A stretch of DNA of 64,000 nucleotides from positions 19,282,428-19,346,427 of the forward strand of contig CM076656.1 in the NCBI GenBank assembly GCA_038496675.1, in the 5' to 3' direction. The translations under genes were made by a program, and so were the position numbers. Below the pieces are notes generated by a model. It was not told the origin of the DNA and ran no database searches. It saw only the letters and a list, made by a program, of their open reading frames with translations. The stretch comes from Rachycentron canadum (taxonomy: Eukaryota; Chordata; Actinopteri; Carangiformes; Rachycentridae). This document shows, one piece after another, positions 12,573 to 26,825 of this stretch; within the stretch, counting starts at the first letter, position 1, and each line of letters starts with the position of its first letter.

Positions 12573-15101
12573 CGAGGCACCATTTAAATTTATGTGCAGC
12601 AAACATTTTCAGCTCTACAGGGCTCAAATAGATTTTTATATCTTAATAACGATGTTCACAGTGAAGTCTTTAAACCTACTTTTGGTGTCCAGTTAATACC
12701 AAAAAATGACACAAAATGACAAGTCTTTCTAAACTCGCATGATCCATTTTGACTCATTTAAAAAAAAAAAACATATCTTTGCTTATTTAAAATGATTCTT
12801 TATGAAATGTTTAGGGCTATAAAGATGAATAGCTTTACTGGTGGAGTTCATAGTGTTTGTACATCTCTGCTTTACATCACTTTTGAAATGGTGTAGCAAA
12901 ACTTTACTAAACAGTTTTCTATATGTCCTCAATCTATTCTTGATCAGAGTTTCTTAGGTGCAGTTGTAGTCTTTCATAAGCCAAGGTGGTGATAGATTTG
13001 ATGGACTGGAAGAGGTTTATTATTGTTTATTGAACCTTTAATGATCAGCACGTTATCACATTTAAAGAAAATAGTCTTTTTTCATGTCATTCCTGTCAAC
13101 ATTACATATGCCAAAGTAAAAACCAGGACACTATTAAGTGATCAAATGTCTTTTTATAAGTAGACACTTTTTGTAGTGCCGTCACACTTATTATCTTTTT
13201 TTACTGATTTGTATTTCAGTTCTGTTTAACTTGTTTGTTGTTCATGTCTATGTGTGGTAAAGTAACACTCTCTGTAACTGTCTCCTGTAGCACTGTAGCA
13301 ACCCAGTTTAAAATGCATAGTTCAAGTGTCATATAATCATTATTCAAACTGGGCCCACTTTCAGATGACTCCTCATCTCACTGTTAATCACCTTTATCTA
13401 GTTTAGCAAGAGAAAGTTGGTAATATTCTGTTTAACTAGCAAACTCACTAGTTTCACACTGGAATCAGCCACATTCAGGTTGTGTCAAGCTGTGAAACGT
13501 TTATTGTCAGTGATCAAAGGTCCAAACTGAAACTGTAAACCTGAAGCCAGCAGCAGTGAGTGTGCACGACCTTTAAACCACTACGTTTAATGATTCCTAT
13601 TTGTTTCTATTTTCCAATGATTTATTGTCTCTGATGCAGAATGTACTACATAACATTGGAGATGACTGATTAACAATATTATTTCTTTGAAGTATTATCG
13701 TACATTGGTGTTACAATACTAATTTGATACTTGGGAGATCTCACTGGCATTACTTTTGTGATGCTAAAAAAATAATAAGTACGTTTTGAGTTTGAACAGT
13801 TTGATGTTTATTTTATATATTAACAGCTTAATCCAATAATAAAGCTGTTAAGTTTTCATTCTAAAATGACATATTCTTTGTTTAAAAATGATTTCTGGTG
13901 ATGTAGTAAAGCGATAGGGAGGCCACAACATGTTTCTATTACAATGAATGAATATTAAAGGTACAGTTTGGTTCCCAAACCTTTTGTCTTGTGAGTCCTC
14001 AAAAAGAAGTCGTACAATCTCTTCCCATATTATGACCTTTGATCATGATTTGATCATATATATATTTTTCCCCTTTTTTGATTGTTTAAAGTCAAGGAAA
14101 TTTAGATGCCTTTTATCATGTTAGGACTCCTTCTTGCTGGACTTGAGTAATGAAACTCTAGTGGTACATTAAGAAGTGAGTATAATGCATGACAAACTAC
14201 TTGCAGTCTTTTCTGTTTCATTTATGTCTGATCTTATCTCTGCGTGCAGATTTTGTACAGGTAAACTGCCAGTAGACGTGCAGCATTTAACTGTTCACAA
14301 TTTATTCTACAATAAATAAATAAATAAATCTGCCTCTCTACCTTTTTATTGATAAAGCAAAGTACCAATCTATTTTTTACCCCTCTCCCCTTCACACTTT
14401 TTTTTTTTTTTGTATCTACAGGCCCTTGAAATAGCTTCATGTTGCCAGTTATAAAGTAATCAGCTGACATTTCAAAGCAAAGAATCTATTCCCTGACCTT
14501 TCTGTGTTTACCAAGGCATTTTGATACAGAGAGCTTTCTCTACTTTCATCTCTTAAATATGTGCTTCGAACCAATCACTGGCCTTTGAACTGAGGACCTG
14601 GGGAATAAAACAGCCCATGATGTGAAGAATCGAAGAAGGCAACTGTTAAAGAAGGAGGCTTGTGAGGAAGTTTTTGAAGATTTTGTTGCCTTGTGCTTGT
14701 TCTTGTTGGTTTTGTTTTTTTGGAAGCGTACAATTTTTTTTTTTTTTTTTTTTTTTTTATCCTTTACAGTTTACAGTTAAAACATGCACATAACATGTAT
14801 TTCCAGCTCTTCTACATCCTCGCTATCAAAGCACTGGACCTGATTATTATATATTTTCATCAGTGCACATTAGCATCTTTATTGTAGGTGTAGAGATTGT
14901 TATTAGTAACATGATGGCAGATGGTGCATAGTGTAGAGTAATGAAATCTCTGTGTTTTCTATTTTCTGAGATGAATTTGCTGTGTAATCTTTTTTTTTTT
15001 AAAGTCTTAAAATAACACCAGGTCCATGTCACATCATGGGAGAGGGTCGATTTAGGGCAACACTGAACTGAAATCCCCCCTTTGAGAAATAATTGATGAG
15101 G

Positions 15102-15132
<31 letters not shown>

Positions 15133-17000
15133 TAGAGTTATTTTTATTCCCGGGACAAGGGGAAGCAGGCTCCATTCCACTTGCCTGGACATCATCATGC
15201 TATTACACCATGTTACGAGACAATAAAGTGGTTGCACAAACTCAATCTCAGCCAGAGCTCAGTCTCACGATGTGAGTTTACTCTCCACAATACCACAGCA
15301 TTAAAACGTTGCATGTTGCTAGGTAACTAATGGACAGTAATAAGTGGGAGCGATGAGCAGCCAACTTCATTACAGAAGGTGCTAAAATTTAATCAGCATT
15401 TACAAATGACAGCTACTCATCATCATTGTGTTCCCATTGCCCTCAAGCTGACTTCATTTGGCAAGTTAACCCAGATCTATTAAAATGTATTTAATGTGTT
15501 TAATTTGACTCTTATTAAACCATTTCCTAAACTCATAAACACAGCTGACTTCTCAATTCACACCAGGCTAAATGAACTAGTTGTAATGTTGTACCACAAG
15601 AATGCAAGTGATAACAGAGATAAATGCTCCGTCCCGCAGGCGGGGGAATAATTATACTATCTAAACATGGATCATACATGATCCATGCCACCCACGTTAT
15701 GGCAGGATAATGTGTTGCCATGGCAATGCAATCTGTTCCTATCACTTTGGTCCTACACCAGATTGGAACCAGAGGGAAGTCCACGGCATCAGATTCTTCC
15801 TCATGTTAGCAGTAATGCTCAGCTGTAGAAGATGGATGGGCATCCAGAGGTTGTGTGTGTGTTTGTGTGTGTGTTTGAATTTGTTCTGTTGACAACAGAA
15901 AGTCATTTTAAATTTTCCTATAGGGTTGATTGATCACTGAGGTCACTGACCTGAGTTGAACAAAGTTGACAGGCCTGTACATACTAAAGCAATGCTCCTG
16001 TGGGGAGACTTTGAAAAAGACATTTTATGAATTTGACAGTCACTGAATGAACCTATCAAAGCTTGAATTTTTAGACATTTGTATGTTGAAGACAGTCAAA
16101 ATACTTTTTCTTCACTTCAAGCTTTTCTTTGGAAACAGTAATTGAAAAAAGAAAATCTCATTAAGCTGCTGTTCTGGAGCTTTCAGCCACATCACATGAT
16201 CCTCCTCAGCTGATGGAGCTTGGCCAAGCCTTTATATTTCTGAGCACTTTTATTCACTTCTTATATCTTGGCTTAAACAACTGGGCCAACCCTTATCTGC
16301 AGAAGAAGATTGTTTGATGTGACATGATAGAATAATGTTTCCAAGGAAATGAAGTTTCTCTCTTTTTTGTTTTTTGGGCCTTAAACTGGTTTCTCACTCT
16401 TGGTTTTTATACTTTATTATGCCATTTAATGACCTGATGTTTCTTGTTATTTAAACATCTTGAGTCATTTTGACCATATGTCTTTTTCCATCAACCTGCC
16501 CCAGAACACATACATACACACATACACAAATGTACAGCTTACACACCTAAGTATAGAATGAAATATTCAGTCTAAACTTTTAAGACAACGTGGATGAGAA
16601 GTCTCTAAAATCCTATTTTAGAGAAACTATTACAAGACAAGTTGGAAATTCCCAGTGTCTTTCCAGAACAGAAAAGAAACTAAAGAGAGAGAAATCAAAT
16701 TGTAAATACTAACAGTATTTTGACTTTGTTCAATATACAATTACAAACAAACAAACAATATATATACAAACAATATTTAAAAAAAAAAGAAGAAAAGAAA
16801 AAGAAAATTTATGTCTTATGTCTATTCAGTTACTTTGATTTCAAATCTTAATATTCTAAGGAAATCTGTGAAACTCCTTTAACAGGAAATCCCCTGAAAC
16901 TGTTTCTGTTGCAGTTTTACTTCTTTTATTGTCTGTTGTTTTCTGGAATTTGTAGCTGTATCAATTGATGGGCATTTGGGACTGTGTGTAAGTTGGGAAA

Positions 17001-17033
<33 letters not shown>

Positions 17034-17975
17034 GGTAGGCTACATGCATATCAATTTTCCCTTTAGTGAATGTGATCATGAGGAGTGGGTGTAAGAGCTG
17101 GAGAGCTGGGTAGCTGGGTGCCAAAGGGCTACAAACACATGAGGTCCCCAGAGTGGTTCACAGCGGACCCTGGGCAACGAGAAGATGCTTGTTGTCATAG
17201 CAATGGCTGCTGTGTGTTGGTACTGTTGGCTCCATCAGGACCCAAAGTCAGTGTTTGATAAATGAAATGGATGTTGTAGCCTCTTAGTTAATCAGGGAAT
17301 TCAACACATTGTCATAAAGTGTGTGTGTGTTTGTGTGCGTGTGTGTGTGATATTCATCTAATTGTTAAAATCTATAGTGAGAGTGTTGCACTCAGGCTTC
17401 ATTGTTGTGGACAGGCAACAGATGGTTTATCTTTATTATTTCCCCCCTCTCTCTCCCTCTCTCTCTCTGTCTCTCTCTCTCTATCTGAAGGGTCCTTAAC
17501 CTCTCCTCCTCCTCCCACGCACACCTCCCAGGCGCTCCTCTACGCCGGAGGCTTCATGGACAAGTGCGAACTGCTTGATAGTAAAAAAAAAAAAAAAAAA
17601 AACATACACTAGGAAGCAGTGAAGAAGATGAGGGGAGATGTGATGTGTGGGCAACAGTAGTTCATCATTGCTTGGTGGAGAGGAAGAAGGCACCATCCAC
17701 ATGACGGCGTGAGCAGCATCCTGGGCAGACTGAGGTAGGCAGGCTTCCTCATTAACTAATGACTCATTTGAGTTATTGTGTTGATTTTGCAAGTGTGACT
17801 CGGTTTGGGTGAAAGTTGTGTTGAAGATTGTGAAGTTTTAATCCTTGTGTTGCAGCATCTTCAGGAAGATCCACCAGTTGGGGAGGAGAGGAAGAGGATT
17901 TGACTCTTCATCAGCTTGACACATTCAAAGGCAGGGTATTGGACTTTATCTTATTTTGAAACAAACAAACAAAAA

Positions 17976-18023
<48 letters not shown>

Positions 18024-18053
18024 GTCTATCTATCTGTCTATATATCTATCTAT
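17976..18053 (+). repeat. (CTAT)n tetranucleotide microsatellite
   Basis: About 19 copies of ATCT/CTAT in a row, with three single-base interruptions (CTGT, TATA) in the right half. It is likely polymorphic. Confidence 0.95.
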
Positions 18054-18804
18054 GGTTGCAATACTATTAAATTAAAGGTGCCCTGTATTACTCTTCTGAA
18101 TAGTTGGGCGACCTGTGATGAGATAAAGCTTTTTAGATACAAATGTCTAAGTCTTCTCCACTTCATTTTCAATCCACTGATTTCACAGAGCTTGTTCAAC
18201 ACAGGGCGTGGTTGTCCTTTACACGCCCAGCTCTGATTGGTCAGTATTTTCTCCTGTTGCTATACTAGTGCACGACAAAGTGATTCATTTTCTACAGCGA
18301 TGTGTTTTGCATGTAAAGTTTGTATTTGCACAAGTTATTTAACAGACAAGTGGGAAGCCATTGACTTTTCCTTGGTTTTCTTTTAAATACTTTAATACAG
18401 TTTAATGAAATATACACTCTTTTGCTCTTCTACTCTTGGGAAATAACAACAACCTCCAAATGATCAACTTACACAAGCCTACGTACGTCTTTGCTGTTTT
18501 TTGCGTTTTTTTTTGTGTAGTCTCCTTCCCAGCATGCAAAACAACACTCCCCCCAGCAGGGACACCATCACATCTGGGGCTCAGCACCACCCAAGACACT
18601 TGTGATTGATTTAAATAAATGCAAACAAGCCTGAGCTTTTCATTTCCCTGCAATAGTAGAATGATAATAGATGCAAGTCCAGCACCTACACAGCACTGTG
18701 GAGGGGAGGGGGATCTGGCTACTCTTAGGTGTAGCTATATGGCTTCAATACACACAAATAAATTAACCCTTATTCCTTATAGGGACTAATTGGACTAACT
18801 GAGA

Positions 18805-18824
18805 GTCTGATCCATGGATCAGAC
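18805..18824. repeat. perfect 20-bp palindrome
   Basis: The sequence GTCTGATCCATGGATCAGAC equals its own reverse complement with no loop and no mismatch. It lies about 400 bases upstream of the proposed first coding exon of the SLC1 transporter. No known factor site is recognised. Confidence 0.9.
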
Positions 18825-19215
18825 GTGGCATTACCCTGTCATGGTGTTTGGTGCACGATCGCATGAACTGGCATCTGTGCAAAGTGGCGATTGTTTCGTT
18901 CATTCGTTGATCTGTAGTGTCAAGACGTGGTGGAAACTAGATGGGTGGACCTGACTTTTATTGAGTTGTCATGGACTGCAAAGGGTTGGCTCGACCGTGT
19001 GCACGTGTGTGTGTGTGTGTGTGTGTGTAAGTGTGAGAAGGTCAGACCATATGAGAGGCCTTTTCATGTCTGTCTGCTTATGAGAGCCGAGCAGAGAGAC
19101 GTCCTGTCATTGCACGACTCAGCTCCGGACACACACTCACACTCTTGAGTTTACTCTGGTGAAGCTGAGAGTGTCACCTGACTTTGATCGGACCGTGTGA
19201 GACACATTATAAACC

Positions 19216-22200
19216 ATGAGCGGTGAGTAACCAGTTGAAGTCTGCAAAGCTGACTTTTGTGTGATCAGGAGTAGATAGTGGATATTATTATCAATGTGTA
19301 ATTTTACAGAGAATTGTGTGTGATTGTGGTACATTTGTGACAATGTACAACCAGCACCTTTTTAATTTTGAAGGAGCAAATCTTGATTTACTGGATTTGT
19401 TATAAATGATTTGTGCATAAAATGTGCATAAGTTTGTCTGAGCGACTTTTTTTTTTGTGATTTTATTGTTGTGTAGAAGAAAAACTACGAGGCCTTATTA
19501 ACAAGTTATGATACAGCAGCTTGAAATGTGATCCCTGTGTCCCAGTAAGTTTTAACATGTTGGCCTGAAGTGGCTTTCCACTGAGATGTGAACTCTGCTC
19601 TGCCTTCCAATAAGCATACTGTGGAGCCAATGCTAATGACAAACAGTTCAATTTTAGAATATTTACTACCGTTCAGTGCTGAAATAATTTTGATGTAATG
19701 TTAAGAGTTATTTGCCTGTTATCTGTATTAAAAAAAGCCTGTTAACCCTCTCAGGGTTAATGATGCTTTCCATTATCGTTATTGTCTTGTTGGTTTTAGC
19801 TTAATGTTTATCATCTCATGGTGGATGTTTGGGTTGTCAGACTAAAGTGCACTGACCAGGATTGAGCAGTTTTAGTCAGAGCTGGCTGCTCAGGGCTGAA
19901 ACTCAGTGACAAATATAATAAAACAGTAAATGGTCTAATGGTTACAACGATTCAAGTACATGGTTACAAGAGCAGTTTATCCCTTTTGTACTTAGGTGTT
20001 TTTTTTTAATCATTTATATGATTAGAAACAAACATAAAAAAAAGAAAACATGGTGACATGTAGCTCTGAGAAAAACCTCAATAAGTAAGAAAGCGACTTC
20101 ACTAATGTTTCGAAGAACTGAACATGACCTGAAGCACCACCAATAACAGACGGTGCAGTGGCTGACTCCATGTGCAATTCACTATTTATTGAGCCTTGCA
20201 CTGAAAAACAGACAGGTAGTTGCTTCGAGCTTGGCACCGCGTCGATCTGTGGACTCTGGTGTTTCAGTGACTGATCAGACAGAGCGAAGGACGTTGCATG
20301 AAGTCAACCTCAAACGGCGTCCAAGATGAAAACCGTTGCTCATAAAAAACGACACAAAACTGCCAGATTACACTGCCAAGGAACATGAAAAGGAGCCTGA
20401 CGGATATTGGCAGCACATTTTTTGGTCAGATGAAAGCAAAATAAAATTGTTTGGATCAGCCGGGGTCTAGTATGTTTGGTGTGGACCTGGCTAGAACCAC
20501 CGCAGTGACCGCACAGTACCGAGTGGTGACCTTTATAGATGGTGCTATGAAGTCAAGTTTCTCTACCCAAATACTGAATGAAAAGAGGACTCCCAGTCTC
20601 AAGACGCTTGGCAGGAGGGTTATTTCTAACATGAAATGAATCCCATACACACAACAAAAATCTAGTCTGGTCTAGTTGAATCCAGTAGTACACCCACTGT
20701 TGGAGTTGGAGCAGCTTAAAAGAATAACCTATAAATCTCTGCACAGACCAGCATCATCCAAGCCCTATAAATGCCCATAAATGTTTTGTAGTTGGTCCTT
20801 GAAAATAGTTTTAAATTGTTTATTATAAAATTTAATTAGCTGAAGCCACTTAAGTGTTTCATATTAATTGGCTTCATTTTCCTGTATTAAAAGGAGATGC
20901 ATGTAGAACTGCAGACACCGGTGGTGCCTCTTCAGCCTCTCTTATCCATTTAGCTCTCAGAAATGAATGGTGAAACAGGATCAGCAGCACTCTCTGACTC
21001 CTCCAGGCCTGCTGTAAAACATTGTGACTACATGGCATGTTTGATCAGATATTTCCTTTTTTAGCGACACACACACACATTTCTAGGCAGTAAGTGTGAA
21101 CAGTGCTGTGTGAGAGCTGATTGTTCTGCATCTGACACCAAGCTAAATAATGGCCTTGATTATCCCCAACCTGCTCAACAATGGGCCTTTTTACATTGTA
21201 TGTAATAGATAGATGTGAACCCCAGAACAATAGACAAAAGAAAATCAATAGATAAGAAGGACGCAAACAGAAGGGATGAAGTCTTTGGAGATCATATGCT
21301 TAAGTGTTTATCCCCCAGGGAAAAGTATAATATAAAGGTGTTAGGTGTTCGGGCTCAGGGTGATTACATTGGATGTAAAGGAGAAGTGGAGGGAAGAGGT
21401 CGGATCAATTGTTCTTTAAGCTTCAACTCAGACGGTAATTCAGAGGAACCACTGCCCAGCCCAGATAGATAAGGAGAAGTGAGACCAACAGCCACGTGCT
21501 ACACACACACTGCTTTTTGTTTTCAGCAGAGGGAGACACGGTAAGACTACAGAAGCTCAATATTTTGAAGTTTTATAGTGTTGTCATAGCTTGTTTATGT
21601 TAAAACATATAGAAAGAAAAAAAAGATCATAGTAAAGATTTAGATAAACAGAGTTTTACTAACTCACTATAGACGTCAGTTAATACAGACTTAGTTGTAT
21701 AATTAGGGAACTAGAAATATATACCCAAGGTCATTACACTACAGTGTAATTTGTAGTTTGGCATTTGTTGTTTTGACACCAGCCTCACCACTTCTGTACA
21801 TACTGTGTTTACAGCTACACTTGAAGTGTTGGTTCATAACCCTAACCCTCCATTCGCTTCATTTCTGGCTCAGAATGATTGTTGACTCGTGTTACAGGCT
21901 ATAAAATATTGATTCAGGAGATTTCAGACCAGTCGAAGTTAACTTTTTAATTATTGATTCATCTATTGGCTTTTTCAGTTAATTAATGAAGCTTTTAGTC
22001 CATAAAATAAATAAATATAAATCTTCATTGCAGTTTCCCAGAGCAAAAAGGGACTTCTTCAAACTTCTTATCGTCCAATCATACAAAAAAAAAAAGATTT
22101 ACATTTCATGTTTATATTTAGCGTTTTATCTTGATCTTATATATTTATATTTACACATAATCATGTTTGTTATTCTCTACTCTTGCTCTTATGTTTCTAT

Positions 22201-25200
22201 TTTTGAGGGAGAAACTGTAACATTACCTAATTTTCCCCTGGGGATCAATAAACTATTCTGATTCTGATTCTGATAAAAATTCATTGTCACCAAATTATTG
22301 TCAATTAAGTTTAGTCCATTTAATTAGTGTTATATATTTACCATGAAAACAGTGGCATTTACTTCCTGGGCACTGAGATGGAGACATGAAATATCTGGGA
22401 ATTTGAAAGAAAAAATAAACATAAATAACATGTATCAGTCAGCATGTATTAAATAACCTGCTGGTTTTTATGGGATACATGCACAGTTTCATGTTATGTC
22501 TAACTTTTTCACCACTGCTGCATTTGGTCTTGATTTTCAGTCTAAAACAACTAGTTAGATCATTTACCTTGAACACTTTACCATCATATGATGTTTTCTG
22601 CCTGTTGGAGAAGATCAGTGTATGTGAATATTCTTCATATGCGTTTAGGGGATACTTATTTCCCTCTGCGTCATCTTCTCTCGTGCCTAGTTTCCCACGA
22701 GACCTGCCTCCTGGACCAGGTGCTGGAGCTGATTATGAACGAAAAGCCCCCCACCAGTGCCAGTCTTTTCCTAAACGAGGACGCAGACAAACCCGTCGTG
22801 CCAGAGAGAGGAGACTTAAGGAGGCGTTTACGCAGGGCAATGGAGAAGAGAGCCAGCAGCATGAAGGAGAGGATGAGCTCCATCGGCAGGGACAGCGTCA
22901 AAGGTTTCCTCAAGAGGAACCTGTTTGTTCTGTTTACTGTCGCCGCTGTGGCCCTGGGTGAGCCTGTGGTTTAACACTGTCTTCTCAGGCAGTTGACTTT
23001 ATATAACCACAGCACATTTTTTTTTTTACAAATGTGTGTGTATGTGTGTGTGTGTGTATATGTGTGTGTGTAACCCTATCTCTGCATGCACCTGCAAATT
23101 TATTCAGGTGTAATCCTGGGCTTTGCTCTACGCCCCCACAACCTGTCCCTGAGGGAGATCAAGTACTTTGCCTTTCCAGGGGAGCTTCTAATGAGGATGC
23201 TACAGATGCTGGTGCTGCCTCTCATCGTCTCCAGTCTGGTCACAGGTTGGCTTTGAACAAGTACAGAACAAACACAATTACTGCTCCCAGTGTAGATTAC
23301 ATCAGATTACCGGTCAGACCCTAAAATGAAACCTGACTTTTATTTGGGGAATTTCCCGGGCTGTCAGGTATCATGTAGACTTCTTTTAACATTTGATGGC
23401 CAGATGGATCTCATATCAAATGAATGTTGATAACAAAATCTAAATTAAATTAAAATAATCTAAATTAAATTGAATGTCCTCTGTCTCAGGTATTTCCTCT
23501 TTGGACAGCAAAGCATCTGGTAAAATGGGGGTTCGTGCAGTGATCTACTACATGGTGACCACCCTAATCGCTGTGTTCATCGGTATCCTCATCGTGATAA
23601 TAATCCGTCCGGGGAAAGGCAGCAGAGACAGTCCTGTGACCAACAGTGGAAACATTGAACCTGTTCAGGCTGCGGATGCTTTTCTGGATCTCATCAGGTG
23701 ACAGCTGCTCTGAAACTTTACTGATCTGTGAAATTGCACTTATGTGTTGACACACTATGTCCACGTGCAATCACAATTTTATTTTATCCACATTTAGAGT
23801 GATAGTTAGTGATAAGATAGCTCCCAGTTTACAGAAGCAGAAGTTGAGTGATCGATGGGTCCATCTGCAAAAAAACATGGTCGCTTAAAAACATCCCCAC
23901 AGGAAAAAAAACTAATATCAGTAAAGTGTACATTATAATTTTAATATTTTCACCACTTTATCTAGCAATCAAATAGCCCTTTCTTTTGGAACTACTTTTT
24001 TTCAACCGTTGAACTACCATATTACTACACACAAGTTCACCTACACTTAGTTCTGTCTGACTCAAACAGCTGATCTGAGTAATACATTAGTTAAATAAAC
24101 TGTAGCTACAAATGAAATGGGCTATTTGACAGCAAGGTAAAGCTATGAAAATATTCTAAATAAACCACTTAAACTGATATTAGCTTTTTTTTTCTGTGGG
24201 TATGTTTTTTGAAGTTGCCAAAATGTGTTTTTGTGGACGGACCCGTCCTCAGCGTCAAAACACTTCTTTGCCTGTGCTACCAGCAGCTTCTCCAAACTGG
24301 GAGCATGCTCATCTGCATCTCCTGCACAAGCTCCCATCAAGTAACCTGGAATATCAATTAAAGGTAATAAACATTTCAGAGATGCAGAGAATTAGGAGAA
24401 GGTTGATACAAATCTCATATCCATGATAAACATAAAGCTTATCTTAGCACCCAACATAATGATTTGAAGATACAGATATAAAAGTGCCACCAATCCTCTT
24501 CTGTAAGGCAAGAAAGCAATTTAACATAATTCTCAGAGGATAAACAACTCATTTGAACAGATTTGTAAACTTATGAGGTCATTCAGATGTCACAAAATAG
24601 TAGAAACAATAAGTTGCGTATGGAAACGCACAATAATTCACCCACTGTGTCTGATAAAAGAAATGACTAACTGTGAATGATTACTCTTTGGTTATCGATT
24701 AACATAGTGTAGTATTACAGTACTGTTACAACCCGTGACTCATTTGGTCTTGTTTGATTTGTATCTCAGGAACATGTTTCCCCCCAATCTGGTGGAAGCT
24801 TGTTTCAAGCAGGTGAGGCATCTTTTTTCAATTTTCATTTATTAATGAATTAATAACAAAAAAAACTCAAATTTTAAACCATATCACCACTTCCGTAATC
24901 TGAACTAGCTCAACCAAACACAGGGACAAAAAAACATGTGAAAACACACATTATCTTCATCTCACAGGCACCGTGAAATCACCTTTATTGGTGCACATGA
25001 CTTTCAGAAACAGAATCAATGTTCATGCTTTTTCTACAGTATAAAACTGTGTATAAGAAGATTGTTCACACAAGGAACGTGACAGTGGCCCTGAACCTCA
25101 CAGACTCTCTCAACGTGACAGAGTCTAACCTGAGTGTGAACCTCAGTAGGGTGCTGCACACCATACAGGTGAGTGCCACACATTTCCTCTGAAGAAAACA

Positions 25201-26788
25201 GGGCCATGATTAGTTATAAACTACACAGAGCTAACTGTAATGTAAATATGTGTCCCACTATGGTCTGTAATCTGTACAAAATCACCCTTTTCTACGACAG
25301 GAGACAGTGGTGGAGGCCGTCCCTGTGTCTGGCTCCTCCAGTGGAGTGAACGCTCTGGGTCTGGTGGTCTTCTCCATGTGCTTCGGTCTCGTCATTGGCA
25401 ACATGAAGCAGCAGGGCCAGGCCCTCAGGGACTTCTTTGATTGCCTGAATGAAGCCATCATGAGGCTTGTGGCTGTCATCATCTGGTCAGTGAAGACTCA
25501 TTTGGGTGTGACAGGTTTATGTAGTTTTAAAGCAGGAAAAGGCTTCACACATCTGTCTGTCGAGGCAGGTGCGTGGGAGCAAGTGGATCCAAATTTAAAA
25601 AATGCGCAAAATAAACCATTTATTTGACACATTTATGTACTTGACCTTCATCAGGCAAATAGTTTTCCAACACAGAGGAGCCATTTTAAATAGGAATAAA
25701 TAACCTCAACCCTCATTCCCAAGTGGAAGATTACAATAAATCTGTATCACTTCACTGAATAGCAGATCACAGTTCAATACAACTGCAAAACTCCACACAG
25801 TGAACAGGTAAATTAATAAAAATATATACTTCTTAAATATTTATGCAAAAGTACCATAACTGCACTAAAGGTCTCCACAACAGGCATCATACAAATCAAC
25901 TTTGCAGAAAAAGGTACATTGATGGTTCATATAAAATCTGGTCTGGTCCAATCTGGAGTATAAACTTAATCAAACATATATACTGTGTCGAAATGGATAA
26001 GAACACTCTTAGATAAATCTTAGAGGAAGGACACATATTAAAAACTAAAGAAACCAGTTTCACTCTCCAAACATCGGCTCCTAAGAGACTAAATGATGAA
26101 CTCCTCTCTGATATGCTTCTGTGATTAACTATCCTATATGGCTGTGAAATTGATTTCCTTTTTTTTATATCTCTAAATCCTAAATTACTTGAGGAACAAA
26201 GAAATTCAATAAGTGCTTGTATACCTCATGGCTAAGCTGGCTAACTTCCTCTTCCATCTTCTTCCACCCTCAATCTCAACCTCTGAATGACTTCACCAGG
26301 TACGCTCCAGTGGGCATCCTCTTCCTCATTGCAGGGAAGATTGTGGAGATGAAGGATCTGGCGGAGGTGGGCAGTCAGCTGGGGATGTACACTGTGTCGG
26401 TCATTGTGGGTCTCCTCATTCATGGCCTCTTTGTCCTGCCACTGCTTTACTTCCTGGTTACCAGGAGGAATCCCTACACCTTCATCGGTGGTCTGCTGCA
26501 GGCGCTGATCACGGCCCTGGGAACCTCCTCCAGGTGAGTGAAGAACACATATAATGCAGAGATGGATAATATGCATGTCATTATTAATGAAGCACCACCT
26601 GTAGCACCACAATGCTTATGCTACTAACAACACATAACCTTTATCAGAAAGCTCCTGTGATTTGGATATTGCAGGATTTTAGGGTCAGGGTTACAGGTGG
26701 TGAAAATAATAAACCAATATTATACAATACCTTGATCACACATTAAGATACGATAAAACACTATACATACAACGCAATACAATATGGC

Positions 26789-26825
<37 letters not shown>

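Larger units (their letters stand above)
14732..19100. other. intergenic sequence with simple repeats
   Basis: Between tax1bp3 and the transporter I see no exon with protein-like content. The stretch holds T-runs (14732-14758, 17004-17031), GT runs (15105-15132, 18999-19028), a CT run (17447-17483) and an A-run at 17583-17601. ORFs reported across these runs are artefacts. Confidence 0.6.

Noticed and set aside
22735..22737. Met18 as the certain start of the SLC1 transporter
   Set aside because: Kept only as an alternative, because the frame is open back to a good acceptor at 22690 and a phase-matched ATG exon exists upstream.
22470..22961. 163-aa + strand ORF ending in Arg/Gln-rich sequence
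   Set aside because: It is an out-of-frame reading of transporter exon 2 plus upstream intron.
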